From CAKMMH01 sp927798255 (GTDB lineage Bacteria > Bdellovibrionota_C > UBA2361 > CAKMMH01), in NCBI GenBank assembly GCA_034180415.1, contig JAXFOK010000060.1:1-64000 (forward strand): 64,000 nucleotides of DNA. The letters are read 5' to 3'. Under the pieces are notes generated by a model that saw only the letters and a list, made by a program, of their open reading frames with translations, had not been told where the DNA came from and did not search any database. Position 1 is the first letter of the stretch. Every line of letters starts with the position of its first letter. The translations under genes were made by a program, and so were the position numbers. Below, piece after piece: positions 1-8,027 of this stretch.

Positions 1-3
1 TTT

Positions 4-558
4 TTGGTAAAGCTTTCTGCAAAAGGTTTAACTGATGAAACAAGTAATAAAGTTTCACAGCTTCTTTTAAGTATTAGTGATTTTGAAAGAATTGGCGACC
101 ATGCAATAAATATTCTAAATATAGCAAAAAAAATGCATGAATTAGATATTAAATTCTCTACTGATGCTACAAAAGAAATAAAAACTCTTATAGAAGCTAT
201 CACCGAAATTTTCCTTCTATCATTTACTTCATATACAAATAACGACTTAAATATCGCAAAAAAAGTCGACCCATTAGAAGACGCCATTAAAAATGGAATT
301 CATATAGCAAAAGATAATCATGTCCAAAGATTAAAAAATGCAACATGTAAGATTGAAATTAGCTTTTTATACTCTGATTTATTAAATGAGCTTTTAAGAA
401 TTGCAGGACATGCTGGAAATATCGCCTTAAGTGTTATTCATCTTTATAGCAAAAAATTCTTTAAACACGAATATAACCATAGAGATAAGGAAAGTGACAG
501 CGAATTTTCAACACGCCTTGAAAAATATCAGTCAAAATATGAAATTTATAATTTTTAA
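4..558 (+). CDS. Na/Pi cotransporter family protein, C-terminal PhoU-like part (5' truncated)
   Basis: Only the end of the gene is in the window. The frame is open to the left edge, so the apparent TTG at position 4 is not taken as a start. The 184 residues are all helical and contain a PhoU-type signature (ERIGDHAINI, near residue 28) and a second, similar helix (LLRIAGHAGNIA, near residue 132). This fits the cytoplasmic PhoU-like domain at the C-terminus of Na/phosphate cotransporter (NptA/YjbB) proteins. In the family a membrane domain imports phosphate with sodium and the PhoU part is thought to regulate it. The membrane half lies outside the window, so the call rests on the helical tail alone; a separate PhoU-like protein is the alternative. 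Confidence 0.72.
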   Translation: MVKLSAKGLTDETSNKVSQLLLSISDFERIGDHAINILNIAKKMHELDIKFSTDATKEIKTLIEAITEIFLLSFTSYTNNDLNIAKKVDPLEDAIKNGIHIAKDNHVQRLKNATCKIEISFLYSDLLNELLRIAGHAGNIALSVIHLYSKKFFKHEYNHRDKESDSEFSTRLEKYQSKYEIYNF

Positions 559-651
559 ACTATTTATTTTAGTCTATAAAATAGGGATTTTTTCGAATAA
601 TTAAAAAAAATTTTTCAAACATGTATTTTTTTGTTTACAAAGATTTAACTT

Positions 652-1146
652 TTGTTTAATGTAGAATTAAGAGGCAAAAAAAACGGTTTTTTGCCAAGGT
701 TTACATGGGCCCCGGAGATTTATAGTATGTGTAATCCGGTTCCTTTACTGGACGAGGTTTTTCGGGCGTTGGCTCCGAACAAGGAAGATTTGCAAGACAT
801 AAATGAAAGTTTTAAAAAGACTTCATTTAAAAGTTTCCCGACTCGACTCGGGCAACAACATGCTTGGCTTGATGTTCTTTCGAACTTAACCTGCGACACC
901 AAAAAAGCTATGCGCCAGAATAAAGGGTATTCACTTATTAAGAAAAACCAAGAGAGGGCTCTTTACGAGAAGCTTTACTACTTGGGAAAACTTCGCTCGG
1001 TGCTTGAAGAAAGCGCTGGCGATTTAGCAAACAACGAGTACGCACTCCTTTACGAGTTTAATGTTCTCTTGGTTGCCAAATGGATACTCTTTAAGGACAG
1101 TAAGAGCAAATTTGAAAAATTGCTCTCGAGGATGAACGCACTCTAG
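652..1146 (+). CDS. Hypothetical protein of atypical base composition (island A)
   Basis: A 164-residue ORF opening with TTG; ATG at 727 (residue 26) is another possible start and neither has a clear ribosome site. I do not recognise the product. It has no signal peptide or membrane segment, and its second half is basic and helical. Its G+C is visibly higher than the AT-rich genes around it, with codons such as GCG, CTC, CCG and TCG that neighbours rarely use. It stands alone between unrelated genes, and no integrase or transposase is next to it. It is probably acquired DNA, or a gene under different constraint. Three other higher-GC single-ORF islands occur in the window (3139-3673, 13074-13285, 56727-57182). 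Confidence 0.5.
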   Translation: MFNVELRGKKNGFLPRFTWAPEIYSMCNPVPLLDEVFRALAPNKEDLQDINESFKKTSFKSFPTRLGQQHAWLDVLSNLTCDTKKAMRQNKGYSLIKKNQERALYEKLYYLGKLRSVLEESAGDLANNEYALLYEFNVLLVAKWILFKDSKSKFEKLLSRMNAL

Positions 1147-1596
1147 TCTTACGAAAAGAGATATATAGGTTATTAAGAATGATCTTAAAAAACTATATGA
1201 CGCGTTAAAACTTTACACCTAGGTACGGGAGGGCCTAATAACGCAATTTTGAAGGATTTGCACAAGAATTTTTTGCCTCCCAATTCATTATTTTACCATA
1301 TTCATCATTTTACCATTTTAAGCTAACAAACATTAACTCAAATAACTTAAAATAAATATGTAGTTTAATATTAATCCTAAGGAAATATATTAATTTTATT
1401 TTAATAAAATCAACATATTACAAATTATTTAGGATCAAAAATATATAAAATACAATTTGTGTTTTGTTCTATTAAGCACTATTAACATTTTGATGTCATT
1501 TTTTGATGTCATTTGGCGTTTAGTGAGAATTTAAATTTTTTAGTTAGCTCACATTTTTAAGGTTTTTTCAATTTTTTAACTATTTTTTTATAAGGA
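1147..1596. other. 450 bp intergenic region without a gene
   Basis: The first 140 bases keep the higher GC of the preceding ORF and include a GGGAGG (1227-1232) / CCTCCC (about 1276-1281) complementary pair. The remainder is very AT-rich. A 13-bp unit, TTTTGATGTCATT, occurs twice in direct tandem at 1488-1513. I see no ORF with a ribosome site here. Confidence 0.5.
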
Positions 1597-2091
1597 GTGA
1601 ATATAGGACCAACAACATCTCAAACGAATGCAACTGCTATAAGTCATAGTTCAAAAGGTAACTATTCAGAAAGCTCACTTCCGAGTGTACGTCGTCTAAC
1701 CATTTCTGTTCAAGACTTAGAGGCACTAGAACACAAAACTAAATCTTCCAATCCATATGCTCGCTTCTCTGCTCATTTAAAACTAGGTGACTATTATGCT
1801 AATAAATTTAATAGAAACCTAAATGTTTCTAAAAAAGCTTACACCCATTATAAAGAAGCCATTAAAATTAATGATAAAATTATTAATGATAAAAATATGC
1901 AAAGTGAGCTTACTCGTAAAATCTCTAAAGTACTTGTCAAAGTTGGAGATCTGCATTATAAAAATGGACGTATACGTAAGGCAATATTAGTATATAAAGA
2001 AGCTGAAAAAAATATAATGATCCAAAAGTCAAAGAAAAGTTTAAAGAATGTCTTGAAAAAAGAATTCCATCTAGTGAATTATTTAAATTAA
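1597..2091 (+). CDS. TPR-like hypothetical protein, start uncertain
   Basis: About 164 residues. After a polar, Ser/Thr/Asn-rich N-terminus of about 45 residues come helical pairs that look like tetratricopeptide repeats (roughly 55-90 and 110-140: ARFSAHLKLGDYYANKF and VGDLHYKNGRIRKAILVYKEAE). TPRs mediate protein-protein contacts; no catalytic motif is visible. The start is odd. The GTG at 1597 directly abuts the ribosome site TAAGGA, which is too close. An ATA at 1603, at normal spacing, would give an N-terminus like the MG...NTT of the gene at 33126, so either ATA is used or the start ATG has mutated. No partner gene is adjacent. Confidence 0.5.
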   Translation: MNIGPTTSQTNATAISHSSKGNYSESSLPSVRRLTISVQDLEALEHKTKSSNPYARFSAHLKLGDYYANKFNRNLNVSKKAYTHYKEAIKINDKIINDKNMQSELTRKISKVLVKVGDLHYKNGRIRKAILVYKEAEKNIMIQKSKKSLKNVLKKEFHLVNYLN

Positions 2092-2213
2092 TAAAATAAA
2101 AGGAAAGTTATTTTTTAACAGACAAGATGTCGCACATAAAAGTTAAATCTTTTTGGCTACGATGCTCGCGTAAACCGTCAACTCCTTAATAAGACTCATT
2201 TTCTATAGCTAAA

Positions 2214-2972
2214 TTAAGAAAAAAGCTCCTTGTACCTTACAAGCTTAAACTTATTATAAATCCCCTCTTTTTTTAACTCTCTTAGAGTGTTTAACTCTTC
2301 TTCTCTTGTAATGTAAGTGGTTTCTTTTTTAGTTTCTTCATCTAGATACCCAAGATGCGTCATAATTTCAAGGCTATTAATTCCCTGATTTATATTTTCA
2401 TCTATTACTTTTTTAAAGACTTCTTTTGTTGCATTCTTTCTTGAAAAAAGCATTGAAAAGTTTTCAGTTCGCTTTATTCCCTTTTTATCATAAATCTCCC
2501 TTAAAAGAGGATGCTCACAGCGAAGTGGTAAATTATACTCTTTACAAAGCAAAGTCGTAACCTCTCTTACTGTTTCATTTGCATGTATTGCATGATGACA
2601 ATCTGCGTGATCAATAATTACTCCATATGATAAAAGCTTTTCAATTTGTGCTTTTAATTCCTCATATACATCATTTTTTAAATATTTATGAGTTTGAAAA
2701 TTATTTGGTTTTATAAAATTATTATTTTCATCTACTAAACTTTTAAGCCCTAAAAGAGAGGGACCTTTTGTAATATTAAAATGAAGCCCAAGTCCCAACT
2801 CTTTATTTTGTAATTTATTATTTTCTTTCCATAAATTTATCGCGTTTTCTGCACAAGGCATATTTATCATAATAGTAGTAGTAGATATAAGTCCCTCATT
2901 AAAAGCTTCAATTATTCCTTTATTTATACATCTCGAAAATCCAAAATCATCTGAATTAATAACTACTTTCAT
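2214..2972 (-). CDS. ChbG/HpnK (YdjC) family carbohydrate deacetylase
   Basis: 252 residues, the normal size of the YdjC/ChbG/HpnK family. These metal-dependent enzymes remove acetyl groups from N-acetyl sugars such as diacetylchitobiose, or from hopanoid glucosamine. The family pattern is present in order: an N-terminal metal/catalytic SDDFG (residues 7-11), LGLHFN (about 62-67), a metal-binding DHADCHHAIH (about 121-130), and MTHLGY late in the chain. The start ATG has an AAAGG ribosome site a few bases upstream. It is a single gene between unrelated neighbours, so its sugar substrate cannot be inferred. Cytoplasmic; no signal peptide. Confidence 0.85.
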   Translation of the reverse strand: MKVVINSDDFGFSRCINKGIIEAFNEGLISTTTIMINMPCAENAINLWKENNKLQNKELGLGLHFNITKGPSLLGLKSLVDENNNFIKPNNFQTHKYLKNDVYEELKAQIEKLLSYGVIIDHADCHHAIHANETVREVTTLLCKEYNLPLRCEHPLLREIYDKKGIKRTENFSMLFSRKNATKEVFKKVIDENINQGINSLEIMTHLGYLDEETKKETTYITREEELNTLRELKKEGIYNKFKLVRYKELFS

Positions 2973-3138
2973 ATTATACCTTTATTATTAATTTTCCTTT
3001 GATATTATCTTATTAATTTTATTTCACTTTGTAAAACAATAAAATTTGCTTATATTTTCAATAGTTGACTATTTTCTTTTAATTTTTAAAATTTCCTAGA
3101 ATCAAAAACTCTCTTTATCACGTTACAATAATTACCAT

Positions 3139-3236
3139 ATGGGTAGTGTGAAAAAAAAAGCGAAAGCACTTCTTACAAATATTACCCTATGGAAGAAGTA
3201 GATTTCACATTGCAGGCAAAAAATAAGTCCTGCTAG
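3139..3236 (+). promoter_or_regulatory. Overlapping leader mini-ORFs before the small gene at 3249
   Basis: Two tiny reading frames overlap: 3139-3201 (20 codons, MGSVKKK...) and 3189-3236 (15 codons, MEEVDFT...). The second ends in TAG directly at the AGAAAGG ribosome site (3235-3241) of the next gene. A third, two-codon ORF (ATG TTA TGA, 3244-3252) overlaps the ATG of that gene. The layout looks like translational coupling or attenuation by a leader peptide. This is inferred from arrangement only. Confidence 0.35.
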
Positions 3237-3248
3237 AAAGGTCATGTT

Positions 3249-3530
3249 ATGACAGGCAACAATAATTCCAACACCACCAACGTCAACGTCGCCGAAACGA
3301 TCGTCGTAACGCGCCACCCGACGTTAATCGACTACCTCAGAAAAATCTGGGGTGGTCACGGGCGACGCGTGGTGGGGGTTCTTCCGCTGCATTTAGCGGT
3401 GGAAGCGGCGGAAGTCGTTAACGTCGCAATCAACCCCCCGATCGAACTTCTTGGTGTTGAACTTAGCCTTGCGCAAGTGAGGCAGTACGCGACGCCGCCC
3501 GCCGTCTACCGCGTCGAGCGAATCGGCTGA
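3249..3530 (+). CDS. Small GC-rich hypothetical protein (island B)
   Basis: 93 residues from ATG with the ribosome site AGAAAGG 7 bases upstream. The gene is markedly GC-rich (well over half by eye) in an AT-rich setting, with many GCG, CGC, GTC and CCG codons. The N-terminus is Asn/Thr-rich (MTGNNNSNTTNVNV). The rest is hydrophobic-basic with a Val/Ala/Leu-rich stretch (residues 40-60) that is not a clear membrane helix. I do not recognise it. Overlapping mini-ORFs precede it and a hairpin terminator follows at 3633-3673, so it looks like a self-contained transcription unit. Transfer from a higher-GC source is likely. Confidence 0.5.
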   Translation: MTGNNNSNTTNVNVAETIVVTRHPTLIDYLRKIWGGHGRRVVGVLPLHLAVEAAEVVNVAINPPIELLGVELSLAQVRQYATPPAVYRVERIG

Positions 3531-3632
3531 CGCGCAGTCATTTTTACCGAAGCGTGAAACGATAGTTAAGCGCTGAGGCGAATGTTTTTCTAGGGAACGT
3601 CAAGGTTTTCTTTTAGACGTTTCCACCTACAA

Positions 3633-3673
3633 AAGAAGGAATTCGAACATCGTTTCGATTCCTTCTTTTTTTT
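3633..3673 (+). terminator. Rho-independent terminator of island B
   Basis: The arms AGAAGGAAT and ATTCCTTCT, extended by partly paired TCGAA/TTTCG, enclose a short loop and are followed by a run of eight T. The stem lies about 100 bases after the stop of the gene at 3249. Confidence 0.75.
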
Positions 3674-3747
3674 ATAATTTAATCTTATTTTTCTTGATAC
3701 TCTTTTTTAACAATATTTCTTTATACGATTTTCTTAATAATTTCTTA

Positions 3748-4503
3748 TTAATTCTTTCTAACCCCTTCTATTATTATAGGGGAACCAAAAGCCTTTCTTA
3801 ATCCCATTAAACTAAAAATATTTTCAATTAAATTACAAACTCCCTTTTTCTTTATTATTCTATAAAACACAAGTGGCAAAAAATACTCTGGAAGCTTTTT
3901 TTCTACTTTAAAATCATTCTTTAAGAACTCTTCTTTTATTTCGCTATCATTAAAAATTGTAAAAGTTCTAGTGTTCTTTTCTACTTTCTTTTTAAGTTTA
4001 AAAAGCACTTTATTTAAAATATTAAAACTTCTATAAGTTGGATAATCAATTATTACTATCTTTTTTGAAACTCTTGTAAGCTCACTTAAACATTCTTTCC
4101 ATTTTTCTAAATGACAAATTTGTCTATAACAAATCACTGCGTCAAATGACCTATCAGGGTATGGAAGATTTATTAAGCTTCCAACTTCAAATTTAACTTT
4201 ATTATCATCTAAATATTCCTCAACTCTTTTTTTACAGCACTCATGACTTCCATAAATTGTAATATCATACCCTTTATCTTTTATAAAAGGCATAAGTTGC
4301 CCGTGTCCTCCGCCAACATCTAAAATAGTTTTTATATCATCGTGATTTTTTAAAATTTTTAGCGTTAATTTTCCTTGCACGCCAAGGGCAAATTCACCAA
4401 ATTCCCCTGAAAATCTTTTTGCATATTCGTCAGATGATGAGTGAATATCTGGCATTAAATCACTATCAAAATTATCTAAAGAATTACATTTACTGTTTAT
4501 CAT
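3748..4503 (-). CDS. Class I SAM-dependent methyltransferase
   Basis: About 251 residues. Motif I is clear (ILDVGGGHGQL, around residue 60), followed by a family-typical acidic/hydrophobic pattern (SFDAVICYRQICHLEKW) and the strand KIVIIDYP, so a Rossmann-fold S-adenosylmethionine methyltransferase is well supported. The substrate is unknown. The C-terminal third is hydrophobic/basic and could touch a membrane. I chose ATG at 4503, which has GAGAG 8 bases upstream. An ATG at 4518 is in frame but has no ribosome site and overlaps the preceding gene more. It is the last gene of a leftward run with the sensor-like protein and ktrBA; the overlap suggests co-transcription. Confidence 0.8.
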   Translation of the reverse strand: MINSKCNSLDNFDSDLMPDIHSSSDEYAKRFSGEFGEFALGVQGKLTLKILKNHDDIKTILDVGGGHGQLMPFIKDKGYDITIYGSHECCKKRVEEYLDDNKVKFEVGSLINLPYPDRSFDAVICYRQICHLEKWKECLSELTRVSKKIVIIDYPTYRSFNILNKVLFKLKKKVEKNTRTFTIFNDSEIKEEFLKNDFKVEKKLPEYFLPLVFYRIIKKKGVCNLIENIFSLMGLRKAFGSPIIIEGVRKN

Positions 4504-5155
4504 ACTTAATTCTCTCATCTAGCAAATCATTAACACCATTAAATATGAACTTTATATCTCTATTTAAATTTGTTCCCTTACATCTCCTAAACTTTTCGTT
4601 GTTTTTATAACACTTAATTACATCATATATTTCATTTGTAGGAACTAATAATTTTTTATCCAATTTTCTTAAAAACCAAAGCGTAATAAAAAACATAAAA
4701 AGAGACATAAAAACTAACCCCCAAGCTCCTGCCATACTGATTTGCGAAGCTTCCTTTTTTAGTCTTGAAATTTCATCTCTATTTATTTGAAACAAATAAT
4801 CAATTGCAAATCTTAATTCTTTTCTTGATGATATATCATTTTCAAAAGCTTTTCGATAACTTCTATTAATTATTCCAATCGCAATTTTTTCATCTTCATT
4901 TGTTATATTATTTTTAGCATCGTTTAGAGCAATTTTAAAAGCTTGTAAATCTCTTTTAGTGGTCCCCTCATTTTCTATAACACTTAATGTTGTTAACATA
5001 TTTTCAGCAGCTTCAATAGATGAAATATTATTTTGAACAATTAAATCTATTGCAGGTAGTATTCTTATAAATAACCAAATAGTACAAAATGAAACCACTA
5101 GATTCATTGTTATTAATGTAACTGCGCAAATTTTTATAGTATGAGATAATTTCAT
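4490..5155 (-). CDS. Four-helix-bundle/HAMP-like membrane protein without output domain
   Basis: 221 residues with two membrane helices (about 10-33 and 143-165). They flank an external helical region of about 110 residues typical of 4HB chemoreceptor/sensor-kinase input domains. A HAMP-like segment follows (LLVPTNEIYDVI...), then a short tail. There is no kinase, methyl-accepting or cyclase domain after it, so it is an orphan sensor or a truncated sensor. It follows ktrA by about 37 bases and overlaps the methyltransferase, so it is probably in the same leftward transcript as potassium uptake. The domain call rests on topology, not on a diagnostic motif. Confidence 0.5.
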   Translation of the reverse strand: MKLSHTIKICAVTLITMNLVVSFCTIWLFIRILPAIDLIVQNNISSIEAAENMLTTLSVIENEGTTKRDLQAFKIALNDAKNNITNEDEKIAIGIINRSYRKAFENDISSRKELRFAIDYLFQINRDEISRLKKEASQISMAGAWGLVFMSLFMFFITLWFLRKLDKKLLVPTNEIYDVIKCYKNNEKFRRCKGTNLNRDIKFIFNGVNDLLDERIKYDKQ

Positions 5156-5192
5156 TTAACCCTTTATCTAAAATAAAAATACACGAAAAATT

Positions 5193-5855
5193 TTAACTAA
5201 ATTCTTTCATAAATTTTGAAATAGCCTCTTCTGTTGAAACAATAATAAGACTATCATTTTCCTGTAAATTATCAGTTGGAATAGGTATTAAAATTTTAGA
5301 GCTTGTCCCCTTTCTTATTGCAGCAACAATTATTCCAAATTTTTTTGGAAGTGCAAGTTCTATTAAATTTTTTCCAGCCAAATTTTTTGTAACTTTAATT
5401 TCAGTTAAATGTAAATCATTTCCGTAGTTAGCGTCATTTATAATGTTTGCATATAAAACTCTATGTGCAAACCTTCTTCCAAACTCATCTTCAGGGTTTA
5501 TTACTTGATGTGCTCCAACAAGTTTTAAGATCCTTTCATGAGTTTTATCGTTAGCTCGAGAAATAACAAGTGGTACACCCATTTGCCTTAAAAGTGCCGT
5601 ACAAATTATGGAGCTTTCCTTTGACTCATCACCTATTGCACAAATTGCAATATCTCTTTTTTGAGGTTCAAATTTGGAAAGCTCTGCCTCATCTGTAATA
5701 TCCATGACTACGGCTTCTGCCACAAACTCACTAGCTTCCTCGACAAGCGTTCGTCTTTTATCAATCGCGAGTACCTCTACACCTTTCTCTGAAAGTGATT
5801 TTGCAAGACTCATTCCAAAGTGTCCTAATCCAATTATTAAAATTTGTTTTGCCAT
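5193..5855 (-). CDS. ktrA: KtrA/TrkA family potassium uptake regulatory protein
   Basis: 220 residues, the usual length of single-unit KtrA/TrkA proteins. An N-terminal RCK/TrkA_N Rossmann domain has the nucleotide motif GLGHFG (residues 9-14) and an acidic residue at the end of strand 2 (AIDKRR). A C-terminal TrkA_C domain starts near residue 140. Such proteins form rings on the cytoplasmic face of KtrB and gate potassium uptake in response to ATP/ADP, NAD or c-di-AMP. The gene directly follows the membrane subunit (21 bases apart), which fixes the partnership. Confidence 0.9.
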   Translation of the reverse strand: MAKQILIIGLGHFGMSLAKSLSEKGVEVLAIDKRRTLVEEASEFVAEAVVMDITDEAELSKFEPQKRDIAICAIGDESKESSIICTALLRQMGVPLVISRANDKTHERILKLVGAHQVINPEDEFGRRFAHRVLYANIINDANYGNDLHLTEIKVTKNLAGKNLIELALPKKFGIIVAAIRKGTSSKILIPIPTDNLQENDSLIIVSTEEAISKFMKEFS

Positions 5856-5876
5856 AATAAACTTTTTCCTTTTTTA

Positions 5877-7391
5877 TTAATTTAAACTTATTTTTACAGG
5901 TGGGTATGAAGATTTTTCTAATTCTCTTTTTCCACCTAATGTCATAAGGAGTGTTAGAGGCCCGACTCTTCCTACAAACATAGTAAAAATAATTATAACT
6001 TTTCCTATTTCATCTAAATTTGGAGTTACATTTAGAGAAAGCCCCGTTGTTCCTAAAGCAGAAATTGTTTCAAATAATAGTACTTTTGTATTTTGAGGTT
6101 GTGTTGCAAGAAGCATAAAAAAAATAAACAAGGCAAATGTTAAAAATAACATAAATATTGTTATCGCCTTATAAACTGCTTCTTTTCTAATTTCTCGCTC
6201 TCCTATTATTATATTTCTTTTGTTTCTTACTGTTGCAAAGAAAGTTAAAATTAAAACTGCAAAAGTTGTGGTTTTAACGCCACCTGCGATTCCCCCAGGA
6301 GTGCCACCTATAAACATAAAAATTAAAATTATGATATAAAGTGAATCTTTCATCTTTAAAATATCTATTGATGAAAAACCACCAGTTCTTGCGGCTACTG
6401 ACATAAACCAAGCGTTATTAAATTTTTCAGATATGGATAAATCTGAAAGAATATTGTTCCATTCAAAAAACAAAAAGCAAAATGTCCCAAAAATTAATAA
6501 TGATAAAGTGGTAACTATTGAAATTTGAGATTGAACTTTAATTTTTTTACCTTGAAAAAATTTAGGAAGAAGTAAACAAGTGGCAGGAGAAAGAGATCCT
6601 AAAATAATTAAGGTTGAAACTGTGTATAATATTAAAGGAGAATTTTTAAAAGCTTCTAAACTATTTTGTTCAAGAGAGAACCCAGCGTTACAAAAAGCTG
6701 AAATTGAGGTAAATATTCCTTTAAATATACTAACGCTTACGTTTTCACCATTAAGGTAAAAGGCTAATGTTAAAAGGAGTGCACCAATAAATTCAGCAAT
6801 AAATGTAACTTCACCTATACAAATTAAAGCTTTTTTAACCTCACCTAAATCATCTGTTAAGTCGCTAGTTATTATTCTTTCGTGTTTTAAACTAATTTTC
6901 CCAATATTATAAAGAACGATACTAGCAAGAACCATTATACCTAATCCTCCAAGTTGGATAAGGATAAGAATTATGATTTGCCCCAAAGAAGAAAAATGCT
7001 CACCTATATTAATTGTTGTAAGCCCTGTGACGCAAGCTGCGCTAACTGCAGTAAAGAACGCATCAATAGGAGAAACTTTATCATAATGAGAAAATGGAAA
7101 ACTAAGAAGAATTGTTCCTATAAAAGAAATAAATATAAAATACATCACAAGCATTTTTGCTGGGTGATTTAGAAAAAGATCTAAACTTGACTCTTTGTTT
7201 TCGTAAAAATTCTTTTTAAATTTTTTAAGTGAGAACTGCTTAAAATCGATTAATAAAAAATATAGAGATATAAAAATGGTGCCAAAAGTTAACGCCAAGA
7301 ATGGACTTGATGATATAGCGTCAAACTTATACCAAGTGACGAAAACACATAAAATAAGTATAAATATTTTAAAAAATAACCTAAAAGCCAT
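5877..7391 (-). CDS. ktrB: TrkH/KtrB family potassium uptake membrane subunit
   Basis: 504 residues with about ten or more membrane helices. The four pore-loop repeats of the superfamily are visible, each with its glycine: VTGLTTINIG, FCNAGFSLEQ, RTGGFSSID and LGTTGLSLN. This defines the K+ (with Na+) translocating subunit. KtrA follows in the same direction and regulates it. The N-terminus carries two extra hydrophobic segments before the first pore repeat, as in some KtrB/TrkH proteins. First gene of the leftward run 7391 to 3748. Confidence 0.9.
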   Translation of the reverse strand: MAFRLFFKIFILILCVFVTWYKFDAISSSPFLALTFGTIFISLYFLLIDFKQFSLKKFKKNFYENKESSLDLFLNHPAKMLVMYFIFISFIGTILLSFPFSHYDKVSPIDAFFTAVSAACVTGLTTINIGEHFSSLGQIIILILIQLGGLGIMVLASIVLYNIGKISLKHERIITSDLTDDLGEVKKALICIGEVTFIAEFIGALLLTLAFYLNGENVSVSIFKGIFTSISAFCNAGFSLEQNSLEAFKNSPLILYTVSTLIILGSLSPATCLLLPKFFQGKKIKVQSQISIVTTLSLLIFGTFCFLFFEWNNILSDLSISEKFNNAWFMSVAARTGGFSSIDILKMKDSLYIIILIFMFIGGTPGGIAGGVKTTTFAVLILTFFATVRNKRNIIIGEREIRKEAVYKAITIFMLFLTFALFIFFMLLATQPQNTKVLLFETISALGTTGLSLNVTPNLDEIGKVIIIFTMFVGRVGPLTLLMTLGGKRELEKSSYPPVKISLN

Positions 7392-7581
7392 AGGTTATAT
7401 TATAGTATGCATTATTAATTTCAACAACATAAGTTATTAAAATCAGCATTAAAATCAGCAATGTATATAATTATTTCCTCTTAAATATGTCATTTTTATA
7501 ATCTTTAAATTCTAATGTTGTAGTTATCATGGATTTTGATTCTTTTGAATTTGTAATATATATCATTCATGCTTGTGCTAA

Positions 7582-7740
7582 AAAGTTTTTAGAATAGTAA
7601 ATTTGTATTTCAAAGGAATCTGGGATAAGGGAAGAACAATAAATAAAATAAAAGCATATCCACACTATAATCAATTCGCATTTATCACACCAAAAGCTAT
7701 TGATAAATTATTAACTTACGTTGCATCTTATAAAATTTAA
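7582..7740 (+). pseudogene. DUF3990 remnant (C-terminal fragment)
   Basis: A frame open from 7582 to the TAA at 7738-7740 encodes KVFRIVNLYFKGIWDK... and continues with YPHYNQFAFITPKAIDKLL. This matches, from memory, the end of DUF3990 proteins (an NLYxxGIYDK segment followed by QxAFxTEKALxxL). No start codon or N-terminal half remains in frame. The upstream 80 bases contain a plausible HA-K residue of the domain start in another frame. DUF3990 proteins resemble ADP-ribosyltransferase-type toxins and often sit beside DUF3791, as here. A degraded gene; the family call is by eye. Confidence 0.5.
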
Positions 7741-7772
7741 GGGGAAAGGATTTGAAGGAGTAATATTAAAAA

Positions 7773-7997
7773 ATGGATGCTGAAGTTTTAGAGCAGATAT
7801 ACAAAGAAGATCTCGATTAGCAAATAATTTCATATTTAGCTAAAGTAAAAAATATATCTTTAGAAGATGCCATGTCATTATATTACAACAACGATCTATC
7901 AGAAAAAATTGCACAAGGATATGAAGGCATACAATATCTTGAGTATAAAAATTTAGCAGATATTCTACTAGAAAAAATTAATAAAAGTTCATCTTAA
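7773..7997 (+). pseudogene. DUF3791-like gene interrupted by an in-frame TAG
   Basis: ATG at 7773 has a strong ribosome site GAAGGAG (7754-7760). The frame runs 75 codons with one internal TAG at codon 16 (7818-7820). After it the text IISYLAKVKNISLEDAM, LYYNNDLSEKIAQGYEGIQYL and YKNLADILLE has the length and layout of DUF3791 proteins (YYxSxLSExIExGxYGIxxLxYKxL). DUF3791 genes commonly accompany DUF3990. A single base change would restore the frame. The gene is probably dead, because the partner is also broken. Confidence 0.5.
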
Positions 7998-8027
7998 TTT
8001 TATCTATAGTCTCTTTTGGTAGCACCT

